Source of the DNA: Streptosporangium album
Lineage (GTDB): Bacteria; Actinomycetota; Actinomycetes; Streptosporangiales; Streptosporangiaceae
Assembly (NCBI RefSeq): GCF_014203795.1
Contig: NZ_JACHJU010000001.1
Span: forward strand, 1,860,001-1,924,000
Reading direction: 5' to 3'
Length of the DNA stretch: 64,000 nt
Positions 38,005 through 48,642 of this stretch are shown here, in pieces. The position numbers were made by a program, and so were the translations under genes. Within the stretch, counting starts at the first letter, position 1. The number at the start of each line of letters is the position of its first letter. Under the pieces are notes generated by a model. It was not told where the DNA came from. It saw only the letters and a list, made by a program, of their open reading frames with translations, and did no database searches.

Positions 38005-40410
38005 TCAGTCCTTGTCGGGGTTGGACGCGCGGAGCCAGAAGGGCGCGGCCGCGTCATCGGCCCGCCTCCCCTGCTCCGACCTGCTGGGCAGCCAGAGCGG
38101 AGGCGCCTCGGACGACCTGTCCGCGCCTCCACCGGTGTTCCTCGACCCGCCCGAGGAGCCGCCGAACAGGCTGCCCCCCGATCCCGAGGCGCTCCGGGAG
38201 CCGCCGAACAGGCTGCCCCCCGATCCGGAGGAACCGCGGGAGCCGCCACCGCCACCGCCACCGCTCCGCGAGCCGGAACCCGAACCGGAGCCGCTCCGCG
38301 AGCCCGAGCCGCCGCGTGAACCCGAACTTGAACCCCGCGAGCCGGAGTCCCAGCGCCGTGAGCCGCCACCGGGACCGAAGACGCTCCCGCCCGACCGGCC
38401 GCCGCCTCCTGACGAGGACGCCGGCGACCTGCCGCCTGAGGAGGGAGCCGGGGACGATCCGCTCGCCGGGCTCGAACCTCCCTGGGGAGCCCAGCCGCCG
38501 GAGCGGCCACCGAACCAGCCGCCGCCACCGCGACCGGGGCTGCCGGAGCGAGTCGGAGACGCGCCGGCCGCCGTGCCGCCGCTGGAGAGGTTGAGCGGTG
38601 GCGCCGCGCCGGCGCGGGCCGCGGTGACCGGTCGACCCGTCCCCTTGCGCCGCGCACCCGCCTGGGCGTCGGTGTCCAGCGGCGCCGGCTGCGCGCCGGT
38701 CGGGACCCGGGCGCCCGAGGGCGTCCCCGCCGCTCCCGGAGCGCCCTCCTCGGCACCGCCGCGGACCTTGCCTTGCGCGACCGCGGCGGCCGCCGTCGCG
38801 ACGGAGGCGCCGCCGGCGAGCGCCGCCGCCTGCAGCACGGGCTCCGCCTTGCGCATCCCCCAGCGGCCCACCCGCGCCGCCGCGACCGGCGGCAGCACTC
38901 CCGCCGCACGCTGCAGGGTCGGCGCGGTGGTCGCGTCGCCCAGCATGCGGGTGGCGAGGGTGTGGCCGTCCATGGAGGCGAACAGGTGCTGGAACGGCCG
39001 CCGGTAGAAGAACACCGAGATCGTCAGCAGGGCCATGAACATGACCTGCATGCCCCAGGGCATCGCCGTGGAGATGATCAGCGCGTAGCCGTACACCAGG
39101 ACGCTCAGGACCAGTGCCAGCACCGCCTGTCTGAGCAGGGTGCCGATCAGCATCTCCACCCAGCGCATCGCGATGATCCGGCCGGTCCCCGGATGCACGC
39201 CGATCAGCAGGAAGACCGGCCCCAGGATCAGCAGCAGCAGGAAACCGACCTTGAGCACCAGCAGCGAGACCGCCACCAGGAAGATCAGCAGCCCCGCGAC
39301 CATCGCGGCCATCAGCGCCCCGATCGCGATGCCCAGCCGGTTTGTCCAATCCTTTCCCTGAAAGAGGAAGAAGACAGGCGTGTTCTCCAGCGGGTTGGCG
39401 ACCTCCTCCTCATACCGTGCCTGATGGGCGTTGGTGTTGAGGACCTGGGCGGACCGCAGCTCGGACGCGTCGGTCGCCTGGATGTCCAGCAGCTTGGAAG
39501 CGTACTTCTGCACGACCGGCGCGGTGGCGTCGGCGGTACCGAACTCACCCATCAGCCAGGGCTTGCACACCAGGGTGGACCAGAGCGCGTCGGCGTTCTG
39601 ATCCACGCCCGGGACGCCGCTCTGGCCGTAACCGCCAGGCTTGGCCTGGGGATTGGCGTCACCCTTGGCCGGCAGGCAGGACACCCCACCCGCGCCCGGC
39701 AGCCCGGAGAAGGCCGAGTTGACCACTTCGCCGGTCTTATCCGTCACGAGCTTCCCCAGCCCGGTGAAGTCGCCGGGACGGCTGAAGAACCAGACCGCGA
39801 CGGTGACCGCGAGGACCATCCAGATGACACCCTCGGCCGTCGTGGTCGCGCGCTTGCGGATGAGGCCGTACCAGGCCAGCCAGATGGCTCCGAGGATCAC
39901 GATCGGCCGCAGGAAGGGCCAGTACATCGCGTTGGACAGGCTGATCACGATGTCGTCGACGACGTTCTTGATCGAGTCCAGCGGGCCCTCGGTCGCCGCG
40001 GCCTGGTAGGTCGTGATGGTCAGCCGGTCCAGGGCCTTGGCCCAGGAGAAGACCGTGTTGGCCATCATGTTGCCCATCACCGCGGCGACGTCGTCACAGC
40101 CGAGCTGGTGGGTGTGCCAGAACTGGCCGCTCATGCCGTAGGTGGCGTAGTTGCCCTGCGGTTGCGCGTCCGGGGCCGGCGCGGCCGGCGTCCCCGCCGC
40201 GGGCGGGGCCGGCGGCGGCGGCTTCAACAGGCCGTCCACACCCGAGTCGACGATCTCGGGGGTCAGGTCCGGTGAGAGGTCGCAGGGCGCCGCCGCGGCG
40301 GCCGTGGGTGTGCCCGTCGGCAACAGCATCGGCAGGGCGAGGAAGGCGGCCAGCGCCACCAGCGCGACGGCGATCCGCCTGCGTAGTCGTCCCTTGCGGG
40401 AACCCTTCAT
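38005..40410 (-). CDS. VirB6/TrbL-like polytopic membrane protein
   Basis: 801 residues. After a signal-like helix (RIAVALVALAAFLALPMLLP, 12-31) there are about seven further helices between residues 165 and 480 (RPIVILGAIWLAWYGLI, VIWMVLAVTVAVWFF, LLIFLVAVSLLVLKVGFLLL, ALVLSVLVYGYALIIS, VMFMALLTISVFFY), the pattern of VirB6/TrbL channel proteins. The last ~230 residues are a Gly/Ser/Arg-rich tail with no fold. ATGA overlap with the VirB4 gene. It probably forms the inner-membrane channel. Confidence 0.8.
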   Translation of the reverse strand: MKGSRKGRLRRRIAVALVALAAFLALPMLLPTGTPTAAAAAPCDLSPDLTPEIVDSGVDGLLKPPPPAPPAAGTPAAPAPDAQPQGNYATYGMSGQFWHTHQLGCDDVAAVMGNMMANTVFSWAKALDRLTITTYQAAATEGPLDSIKNVVDDIVISLSNAMYWPFLRPIVILGAIWLAWYGLIRKRATTTAEGVIWMVLAVTVAVWFFSRPGDFTGLGKLVTDKTGEVVNSAFSGLPGAGGVSCLPAKGDANPQAKPGGYGQSGVPGVDQNADALWSTLVCKPWLMGEFGTADATAPVVQKYASKLLDIQATDASELRSAQVLNTNAHQARYEEEVANPLENTPVFFLFQGKDWTNRLGIAIGALMAAMVAGLLIFLVAVSLLVLKVGFLLLLILGPVFLLIGVHPGTGRIIAMRWVEMLIGTLLRQAVLALVLSVLVYGYALIISTAMPWGMQVMFMALLTISVFFYRRPFQHLFASMDGHTLATRMLGDATTAPTLQRAAGVLPPVAAARVGRWGMRKAEPVLQAAALAGGASVATAAAAVAQGKVRGGAEEGAPGAAGTPSGARVPTGAQPAPLDTDAQAGARRKGTGRPVTAARAGAAPPLNLSSGGTAAGASPTRSGSPGRGGGGWFGGRSGGWAPQGGSSPASGSSPAPSSGGRSPASSSGGGGRSGGSVFGPGGGSRRWDSGSRGSSSGSRGGSGSRSGSGSGSGSRSGGGGGGGSRGSSGSGGSLFGGSRSASGSGGSLFGGSSGGSRNTGGGADRSSEAPPLWLPSRSEQGRRADDAAAPFWLRASNPDKD

Positions 40411-42899
40411 GACCGTACCTCCAGCGCCGCGGCCCCGGGCCTACTGACTCTGTCGCCCTCGGAAGGATCATGCACGTTCTCGTCCGGCCTGTCATGGGTC
40501 GGATTCGTGTCGAGCCAGCGCAGCAGTTCGTCGGAGATGAGGTCCACCCCGATCCGGCCGGCCCGGCCCTCCAGATCCCGGAAGACGCACTCGCCGTTGC
40601 CCAGTGAGCGCAGTATCGCCTTGTGCTCCTCGGAGGGCTCGACCCCGAGCAGCGCCATCACGTGCTCCACCTCGACCCGCTCGGTGGAGCGGAACGCGAA
40701 CACCGACGACAGGCAGTTCGTCACCTGCTCGTTCAGCAGGTCACCGGCGTTCTGTGAGACCAGCACCAGGGCGGTGTTGCGGGAACGCCCCATCCGGCTG
40801 ACCTCGGGCACCAGCTTGGCGCCCTCCGGCGTCGAGGTGATCGCCCAGGCCTCGTCCAGGAAGATCGCCTTGGGCGTCCGCCGGTCCAGGCCGTTCATCA
40901 GGCCCCGGGCGAACTGAGCGACCAGGTAGAGCAGCGCCACGGACAGCCGCTGCTCGTAGGAGTAGTCGTCGCGGGCGGTGGAGGCGTCGGGAAGGGTCAG
41001 CCCGCCGAGGGTGAAGACCGTCGTCCACCCCTCGGTGTCGATCTGGTCGCCGCCGGAGGGGTCGAAGCAGAGCCGGGCCAGATGCATGTCCGACATCGAG
41101 CGGAGCACCGCGCCCAGGTTTCTGGAGGCGGCGTCCTCGGTCCGTTCCAGGAAGTCGACGACCTTGCCCAGCGAGGGGTTCTCCCCGTTGGAGACCGCCG
41201 CGACCGCCTGGATCATCGCCGACTCCCGCTCCTCCGACATGCGCGGGAGCAGCAGCCGCAGCGTCTCGCTGGCCATCGTCTTCTTGGCGGCGATGTCTTC
41301 TCCGAAGGAGAAGGGGTCGAGCAGGCCCGGCGCGGCCGAGCCGAGCGGGATGATCCGGGCCTTCCTGCCACGCCTCTGCAGCAGCTGGACCAGGGAGTCG
41401 GCGTCGCCCTTGGGGTCGATGACCGCGACCGTCACGCCGCGCAACGCCATCTGGTAGATCATCAGCAGTGCCAGCGTGGTCTTGCCGCCGCCGGGCTCAC
41501 CCGTGATCGCGATGGCCGTCGGCCGGTTGCGCGTGGCGGCCACCAGCGGGTCGAAGTGCACGATGCTCCGGGCCCGGCCCAGGGTCTCCCCGACGTACGG
41601 TCCCATCCAGCCGGACTTGCCCTCGTCCATCCGGTCGCCCAGATCCACGGTGGCGGTCGCCATGCCGCCCGCGATGGTGCGCAGCGGCTGCCGCTGGGCG
41701 TAGGCGTTGACCCGGACCCGCTCGCCCGGCAACGCCTCGCAGAACAGCGAGAACTGGTCACCGGTGGAGTTGACGATGTCGATGCCCATGTCGCGGTAGT
41801 GCTCCACGACCGCCTCGACCCGCTGCACGCAGATCTCCTCGGTCGGGGCGGACACGATCAGCCGGTGCCAGCCGTACACGAAGGGCAGGCGCTCCTTGGT
41901 GATGCCGTGCTCCAGCATCCGGGCCGCGTCGATCTGCTCGGCCAGCGCCAGCGGCGCCTCCGCGCCCGCCTCCCGGATGTGGATGTCCATGTCACGGGCG
42001 TGGGCGAGCTTGCGCGCCACGTCCTTGCTGGCCTTGACCGGCGAGATCAGCCGCATCCTCGAACTGACCTCCACGGGGAAGGGCAGCTGGTCGGCGAAGT
42101 GCATCCACGGCTCGCCGTCGGGGAAGGGCATCATGTCCGGGAACCGGGCGAAGGACAGGTTCGCGACATAGGAGTCGCCGTGTGGCTGCTCGATCCGGAG
42201 CAGCGACCTGCCGTTGTGGATCTGCCCCTCGACCAGGGACTCGATCTCGCCCTGCCCCCACCGCCGCTTGGGGCTGGCCGAGGCCGGCGGATCGCCGAGG
42301 GAGCCGGTCGCGGCGTGCTGGAAGAGCCAGGCGATCTCGGTGGAGGTGGCGTGCCGGGCGTACAGGGCACTCGCCGACAGCGCCCGGCCCAGCCGTTCGG
42401 CCTGCTCGGACCACTTGGTGATCTCCGCCTTGGGGACATGGTCGTCCTCGATGCCCAGGGCCTTCTCGCTGCGCTGGTAGAAGCCGAAGAGCTGGGACAG
42501 CACCCCGGCGCCGAGCTGCCTGCCGCGCGCGCCGAGCCGTACGCCCAGGTAGACCTCCTTGCTCCAGAAGTCCTTCGCCCAGACGTGCCGGTACATCTCC
42601 TCCAGGTAGTCGCGCCAGCCGGGGCCCTCGTCGGAGGTGGCGTTCAGCGCCATCGCCCACTCGGCCGCCGGGTAGGTGCGATGCGCCACCCGCAGGTGCA
42701 CCTCCGCGTCCGGCATCCGGATCGTCGCCAGCGCGATCGTGATGTTGGTGGCGAGCGCCTCCCGCTCCTCGGACGTGATGAACTCGTAGCTCACGGTCGG
42801 CAACCGGAAGTAGGCCCAGACCGACGAGTCGGTCAGCAGGATCCGATCGTCGAAGTAACGGACGGCGAGGCGGCTGCGTGCCCGCGAGGCCCGGCTCAC
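40407..42899 (-). CDS. VirB4/TraC-type conjugation-like ATPase
   Basis: 830 residues. The C-terminal RecA-like motor has Walker A ITGEPGGGKTTLALLMIYQM near 464-483, VIDPKGDADSLVQL, and Walker B KAIFLDEAWAI near 676-686, with VLVSQNAGDLLNEQVTNC next. The N-terminal half (about 1-400) fits the VirB4 adaptor domain (YVGETLGRARSIVHFD at the junction). This is the cytoplasmic motor that powers type IV secretion. It is neither TcpA nor VirD4. GTG start. Gap of 100 bp after the TcpE-ParA fusion gene. Confidence 0.9.
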   Translation of the reverse strand: MSRASRARSRLAVRYFDDRILLTDSSVWAYFRLPTVSYEFITSEEREALATNITIALATIRMPDAEVHLRVAHRTYPAAEWAMALNATSDEGPGWRDYLEEMYRHVWAKDFWSKEVYLGVRLGARGRQLGAGVLSQLFGFYQRSEKALGIEDDHVPKAEITKWSEQAERLGRALSASALYARHATSTEIAWLFQHAATGSLGDPPASASPKRRWGQGEIESLVEGQIHNGRSLLRIEQPHGDSYVANLSFARFPDMMPFPDGEPWMHFADQLPFPVEVSSRMRLISPVKASKDVARKLAHARDMDIHIREAGAEAPLALAEQIDAARMLEHGITKERLPFVYGWHRLIVSAPTEEICVQRVEAVVEHYRDMGIDIVNSTGDQFSLFCEALPGERVRVNAYAQRQPLRTIAGGMATATVDLGDRMDEGKSGWMGPYVGETLGRARSIVHFDPLVAATRNRPTAIAITGEPGGGKTTLALLMIYQMALRGVTVAVIDPKGDADSLVQLLQRRGRKARIIPLGSAAPGLLDPFSFGEDIAAKKTMASETLRLLLPRMSEERESAMIQAVAAVSNGENPSLGKVVDFLERTEDAASRNLGAVLRSMSDMHLARLCFDPSGGDQIDTEGWTTVFTLGGLTLPDASTARDDYSYEQRLSVALLYLVAQFARGLMNGLDRRTPKAIFLDEAWAITSTPEGAKLVPEVSRMGRSRNTALVLVSQNAGDLLNEQVTNCLSSVFAFRSTERVEVEHVMALLGVEPSEEHKAILRSLGNGECVFRDLEGRAGRIGVDLISDELLRWLDTNPTHDRPDENVHDPSEGDRVSRPGAAALEVRS

Positions 42900-42999
42900 A
42901 CGACCTCCCTCTCCGGCCGGGTGACCGGACCGCCGCGCACGGCGGTCCGCGCGCCCATCTCGTTACGCCCGTTCACCACGTCTTCTCGCGCCCGGGGGA

Positions 43000-45270
43000 T
43001 CACTGGGCCAATTCCTCCTCGCTGGATCGAACCGCCTGCGCCGCTCCGAAACCCGCCACCACGACTCCTGCCAGGGCGAGATACGCCCGCCGACCGGCTG
43101 CCCGCAGGTGGGACGGCTCCACCCGCTCGGACCTGTCGGGGGCCAGCTCGTCCTCCCAGGGAACCCGCACGATCGCCCGGCACCTGCCCCGGGCCACCGC
43201 CTCGGCCTGTTCCACATCGCCCATGCTGCGGCGGCTCACCCCGTTGACGACCATGATCGCGCGTCGCCGGAGGTCCGCGCAGCCGTGTCCGTCAAGCCAC
43301 TCGTAGGTCATCGCCACCGCGTCCGGCCCGTCCTGGCTGGCCGGGACCACCAGGACGAGCTGGTCGGCGTAGGGCAGCACCCGCGCGGCCAGTGCCGCCG
43401 CCGGGTCCATGACGATCAGTTTGTAGTGCCGGTCCAGCATGTCCATGGTCTGGCTGAGCCGCCGGTCGGAGAAGAGCGTGCGGTCCGACAGCCGCTGCTC
43501 GGCACCGGAGTCGCTGTCACCGGCGATGACCTCGAGGCCCGAGGCGCAGCGGCTGGTGTAGGCGCGCATGCCCAGGTAGCCGTGGACGTTGTCGAGTCCG
43601 GCCAGCAGAGAGGTCAGGGTCTCGGGTGATTCGCCCTGGATCCGGCTGGACAGGGCGTGGATGCCGACGCCGGCGTCGACCGCGAGCACCCGGTCCTCCC
43701 GGTAGCGGGCGAGGGTGTGCCCGAGCATGAGCGCGGTCGTGGTCTGCCCGGCGCCGCCGGTGCACCCCAGCACCACCACCCGGCGGCTGCCGTTGAACAC
43801 CGCCCTGGCCCGTGCCTCGTCGACCTCCGCTCCGTCCATACGGCCCGTGCCCCCGGGTCCGATGACCACCTGGGCCAGCCGCCGCCAGCCGCCCGAGGAG
43901 TCACGGCCGACGACCGACTCCACCCGGCGCACCCTGGCCTCACCCTGGGGAGCCTTGGGCAGCGCCACAGCGGGCGTCACCGGGTCGGCCTTGTCTTCGG
44001 CCCCCGAGGGAACCGCCCGGATCGAGATGCCGGGCGGCGTCCCCGCGGGCCGCTCCTGTGGTCGCGCCCGCCGCGTCTCGGCGGCCTGTGCCCCCGGCTG
44101 ATCCTCGCGGTAGCGGGCCCACGGGTCCTCGTCCCTCCCGGTCTCCGGCTCCGCTGGACTCTCGTCCGCCTTCACCCGGGGTGTGGCGGGACGCCTCCCG
44201 GTCGGAGCCGGCCCGACGAATCGCGGTGTGGCGGGAGACTGCTCGGCGTGTTCGGCGGCTGCCGGGGAACGGTCGGTGGGCGCGGACCGCTCGGCGGGAA
44301 GGGGCCGGTCAACGGACGGCGGGGCGGCCGACACAAGCCGGTCGGCGGACACGGACCGGCCAGCGGACACAGGCCGGTCAGCGGGAACGGACCGCTCAGC
44401 GGACACGGGCCGCTCGGGCTGTGCCGGAGGCGGAGCCGTGGCGCGTTCGGCCTCGGCTGAGGCGGCGAGCCTGCGCAGCCGTCGCAACGCCTCGGTGTCG
44501 ATCGGGGCCGCCGGTGCGGCGGGAGCCCGCTCGGAACCGGTCGCGGAGACCGGTGCGGGCGGCATGGCGGGAGCGGGATCGGCCTGGGCCTTGACCCGCG
44601 CGCCGGAGGTCATGGGCGGCGGGGCGAGGAAGACCCGTTCGACCGGTGTCTCGGGAACGGACACGGCGGGCGTGCCACCGCCGGGCGTCTCGGCTGTGGC
44701 CTGCCCGAGAGCCGGGGCGGTGCCCCGGCGAGGGGCGGGAGCCGTACCCCAGGCGACCTGCTCGCGGGCGGCAGGCCCCGCGGCCGCCGCGGCCGCGGCG
44801 GCGGCCACGGCGGGGCGGACCTGCCGGGAGGACGCGGCGCGCTTCGCCTGGGCGTGCCTGGCCCTGCGTGAGGACTTGACGCGGACCGGTGCCGCCCGCT
44901 GGGGTGCCGCCCGCCAGACCCGGCCGGTCAGACTGATCTCCGAGGGTTCGGAGGTGGGAGCCATCCGGCACCAGGTGCGGGGCTCGCCGACGTAACGGAG
45001 CTGCGACTGGAGGAGCTCGGTCAGCCTCTTGCTCTCGATCACCGGCCGGGTGGAGAGCCAGGTGACGATCCCCGGCGGCACGAGGTAGACCACGTGCCAG
45101 GGCGCCTCGAGAGGCAGGCCCAGCAGGTAGAGCAGCAGCGACCAGGGCACCACCACACCCACGAAGACGCCGATCCAGACAATCGGAAGCGGCATGGGCA
45201 GCCGTAGGTCGTACAGCTTGTAGAGCCGCTTCTCGATCCGCCAGATGTTGGTATAGGTGGGCAGGTCCAC
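43000..45270 (-). CDS. TcpE-like membrane protein fused to a MinD/ParA-like domain
   Basis: 756 residues. The N-terminus (1-~115) is TcpE/PrgI-like: NIWRIEKRLYKLYDLRLP, two helices (VWIGVFVGVVVPWSLLLYLL and HVVYLVPPGIVTWLS) and TRPVIESKRL. A Pro/Ala/Arg/Ser-rich middle (about 125-470) has RPVSAERSVSADR-type repeats. The C-terminus (about 490-730) is MinD/ParA-like with VVVLGCTGGAGQTTTALML in the P-loop position, where the usual Lys is Gln, and IVMDPAAALAARVLPYADQL at the second metal site. ATP use is doubtful. It would couple the secretion channel to the membrane or chromosome. GTG start with GGAGGAG upstream. Confidence 0.82.
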   Translation of the reverse strand: MDLPTYTNIWRIEKRLYKLYDLRLPMPLPIVWIGVFVGVVVPWSLLLYLLGLPLEAPWHVVYLVPPGIVTWLSTRPVIESKRLTELLQSQLRYVGEPRTWCRMAPTSEPSEISLTGRVWRAAPQRAAPVRVKSSRRARHAQAKRAASSRQVRPAVAAAAAAAAAGPAAREQVAWGTAPAPRRGTAPALGQATAETPGGGTPAVSVPETPVERVFLAPPPMTSGARVKAQADPAPAMPPAPVSATGSERAPAAPAAPIDTEALRRLRRLAASAEAERATAPPPAQPERPVSAERSVPADRPVSAGRSVSADRLVSAAPPSVDRPLPAERSAPTDRSPAAAEHAEQSPATPRFVGPAPTGRRPATPRVKADESPAEPETGRDEDPWARYREDQPGAQAAETRRARPQERPAGTPPGISIRAVPSGAEDKADPVTPAVALPKAPQGEARVRRVESVVGRDSSGGWRRLAQVVIGPGGTGRMDGAEVDEARARAVFNGSRRVVVLGCTGGAGQTTTALMLGHTLARYREDRVLAVDAGVGIHALSSRIQGESPETLTSLLAGLDNVHGYLGMRAYTSRCASGLEVIAGDSDSGAEQRLSDRTLFSDRRLSQTMDMLDRHYKLIVMDPAAALAARVLPYADQLVLVVPASQDGPDAVAMTYEWLDGHGCADLRRRAIMVVNGVSRRSMGDVEQAEAVARGRCRAIVRVPWEDELAPDRSERVEPSHLRAAGRRAYLALAGVVVAGFGAAQAVRSSEEELAQ

Positions 45271-45316
45271 GCGCTCCTCCTCTCCGCCTCTCGTTCTCTG
45301 ACCGCTATGGGCGGAC

Positions 45317-45607
45317 TCAACCCCCCGTGATGCCCAGCGCGCCCGCGATCGCCTTGGCCGTCACCTCGATGATGTTGGGCACATAGAAGATCACTCCGAT
45401 GGCCACCGCGAGGATGATGAACTGCACGAACCTGGTGATCTCACGGGTGAAGAGGAAGAAGAGCGCGACGACGGAGACGACGACGAGGAAGAGCGGGGCG
45501 AAGAACTTACGGAGGAAGTCGGCCAGTCCCTCGGTGTTCACGCCCGCCGGAGGAGCGGTTGGCTGGGCAAGATCGATCATGCTCAGCAGGATGGTCTTCA
45601 GGGTCAC
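45317..45607 (-). CDS. small two-helix membrane protein, TcpD-like
   Basis: 96 residues with two membrane helices (FAPLFLVVVSVVALFFLFT and FVQFIILAVAIGVIFYVPNI) and a short Gly-rich end. Size, topology and position between the TcpC-like and TcpE-like genes match the small TcpD/VirB3-type protein of Gram-positive type IV systems. GTG at 45607 has GGAGG seven bases upstream; an upstream in-frame start is not preferred. Confidence 0.7.
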   Translation of the reverse strand: MTLKTILLSMIDLAQPTAPPAGVNTEGLADFLRKFFAPLFLVVVSVVALFFLFTREITRFVQFIILAVAIGVIFYVPNIIEVTAKAIAGALGITGG

Positions 45608-45743
45608 TTCACGTCCTCCGTGCTCATGATCGCGCTCGGCGGCCGGGCACCGGCCCGACACGCGCATACCCGGACCCGCCCACCGCCGCCTCGCTGATCA
45701 GGGGGGTTCTGTTCACTGTCGGCCGGCACCGTTCGATCATGCG

Positions 45744-46778
45744 CTACCCCACAGACCGTTGCGCGCCGCGGATGTCCTTGACGAACCACTTGTCGCCCTG
45801 CTTGACCACCGTCAGCAGGTAGGCCTGCTCCAGCTTCCCGCTCATGTCTCCGGGGTCGGAGGGCGTGGAACCCGGGGACGGGGTCGCGCCCGAGGGCACG
45901 CCCCACACGACCGTGGCGGTGACGTCGCGGGTGGCCCCGCCGACGAGCGGGACGGAAAGGCTCTTGAGCTGCACGAAGGTGAACGCGCCGCCGAACCCCT
46001 CCAGGGTGACGCCGGCGGCGGCGTAGCGCTGCAGGGACGCGGTGTCACTCGCGGCGTAGGCTTTGAAGAAGTCGGCCAGCGGCGTGCGGAGCTCGGCCTC
46101 GGCGGCCTCGTCCCTCTCGCCCGCGGACACCGGGGGCAGGTTCGCGGGCGTCGGCGCCGGCAGGATGCCCGGCCGTCCGGAGACCACGAACCGGTCCGTC
46201 TGGCTGTCGTGGAACACCGGCACCGACAGGAGCTGGCGGCGGTTTCCCGACTGGAACGCGAGGGTCACCACGGCGTTGTCCCTGTCGACGATCTCGGTGC
46301 CGTACGGCTGGACCGCGCCGGCGGCCATCCGGCCGAGCCCGTCCCAGCCGAACTGCGCTTCGGCGCCGTCGGGCAGGTAGGGCGCGAGCCTCGCCGCCCT
46401 TTCCTGGGAACGGATGGCCTCGAAATTCAGATAGACGGCGGCGAACTGGCTGGCGAAAGAGGTCGCCCGGCTGAGGGGGAATTCGGTGTCGGCGGAAACG
46501 GAAGGCGACCCACCAGCGGCGCCCTGCCGGGTAAAACGTTCAAAAGGCGCACGGACCCCGTTCACTACGATGACTACTATTAGCGCCCAGAGCACAGCAC
46601 GGCCGGCCCAAACCAGCCAGCGACCGCCTCCGCCGGACCAGCGGCCCCGGGACGCCGCACCCCGCCCGCGCGCCAGAGGGCCGTCGAAGCCGGAGTCATA
46701 GGACATGTCCGGGTATACCGACAGCTCAGGGTCGCCAGCGATCCGAGGATCACGCTGGACCGTTGCCCTTCGAGCCAT
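45744..46778 (-). CDS. TcpC-like conjugative transfer/secretion protein
   Basis: 344 residues: a cytoplasmic N-terminus, one membrane helix (WAGRAVLWALIVVIVVNGV, about 55-73), then two NTF2-like domains (about 95-200 with FASQFAAVYLNFEAIRSQER, and 220-340 with PLADFFKAYAASDTASLQRY and YLLTVVKQGDKWFVKDIRG). This is the TcpC/VirB8 architecture that assembles the channel outside the membrane. It is the first gene of the minus-strand operon. GGAGG just upstream favours the ATG at 46778 (46781 also possible). Confidence 0.82.
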   Translation of the reverse strand: MARRATVQRDPRIAGDPELSVYPDMSYDSGFDGPLARGRGAASRGRWSGGGGRWLVWAGRAVLWALIVVIVVNGVRAPFERFTRQGAAGGSPSVSADTEFPLSRATSFASQFAAVYLNFEAIRSQERAARLAPYLPDGAEAQFGWDGLGRMAAGAVQPYGTEIVDRDNAVVTLAFQSGNRRQLLSVPVFHDSQTDRFVVSGRPGILPAPTPANLPPVSAGERDEAAEAELRTPLADFFKAYAASDTASLQRYAAAGVTLEGFGGAFTFVQLKSLSVPLVGGATRDVTATVVWGVPSGATPSPGSTPSDPGDMSGKLEQAYLLTVVKQGDKWFVKDIRGAQRSVG

Positions 46779-46799
46779 CATGCCTCCGCTCGCGCCCAT

Positions 46800-47010
46800 C
46801 CCCCGGCCGGAGCGGTGTCGTATTACTTCCGCCCCCGTTAACCATGGTCAAGCACTTACTCTAACCGCCCCGGCGATTGTTCCAGGAAAGCCACGCCTAT
46901 GCTGCAGGCAACCTCCTGACTGAGCAAACCCGGTCTGGAACCCCCAGCGAACCCGTTACCTGGTCACATCACCAAGAAAGCACGTTATGCCTGGTCGGCG
47001 GGTAACCCGA
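46800..47010. other. intergenic region with palindromes before the type IV-like operon
   Basis: No gene is supported here. On the plus strand CGGGTAACCCG is a palindrome (46999-47009), and GGTAA-CCCGA-TTACC (47001-47015) is a 5-bp inverted repeat. A CCAG-N12-CTGG-type hairpin lies near 46941-46963. It could be the leader or regulatory region of the operon starting at 46778. A riboswitch was considered and not supported. Confidence 0.35.
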
Positions 47011-47334
47011 TTACCGAAACGCCACGCATTGCTGTCCAAACGGCACCGACACTGTCGCGACCTGCGCATTTACCAGTAATACGTCACTCAGCGTCACCGC
47101 GAGAGGGAGCGCGAGGACACGGGGCTCCCCCATGCCCTTGCGGGCGGAACCGATCACCAGGTATGCGGCGGGCAGTACCAGCAGAATCCGTGGGGACGGG
47201 ACGGCCGGGTCGATCCAGTTGTCGAAAGTCATGAGGAGGGCGAGCCACGGCGGCCACCGGATGACAACGGGCGGCGGCTTCGAGCAGCTCCATGCGCCCC
47301 TGCGGGCCGAAAAGGCCGCCGGACCTTTTCTCAT
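47011..47334 (-). pseudogene. remnant of a small membrane protein gene
   Basis: 107 open codons. WPPWLALLMTFDNWIDPAVP and RILLVLPAAYLVIGSARKGM look like a short actinobacterial membrane protein of the type with two or three more helices, but the C-terminal half (VATVSVPFGQQCVAFR) does not continue it. The homology seems to break off, as after a frameshift or truncation. It may be non-functional. No clear ribosome site. Confidence 0.4.
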
Positions 47335-47360
47335 AGGTCAGGCGGCCGTTCTCGTCGTCT

Positions 47361-48449
<1,089 letters not shown>

Positions 48450-48642
48450 GTCAGCCGAGTTTACGGGGAATCACGCAGTGCTACCCGCCGCGGGCATGTC
48501 ACAGGCCGGTAGAAATCACGTTCCACCACCCTCCCCATCGCGGGGCAACTCCCGGTAACAGGAAGGCGATGCGGGGGCGGGGCCCAAGGCGTGTCGGGAG
48601 GCCGGGAGCCGCCGGGCCTGCGATCATTCCGAGGTGGACGTC

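Noticed and set aside
37335..38909. Open frame extending the peptidoglycan hydrolase upstream
   Set aside because: The extension is Arg/Pro-rich, crosses two other genes and has no match; the ATG at 37334 starts the anchor.
36246..46778. Integrated conjugative element
   Set aside because: No integrase, relaxase, coupling protein, att repeats or tRNA border; flanking genes are normal chromosomal ones.
46800..47010. Possible cobalamin or c-di-AMP riboswitch upstream of the secretion operon
   Set aside because: AGTCAGGAGGTTGCC only partly resembles a B12 box, and the other conserved riboswitch blocks are missing.
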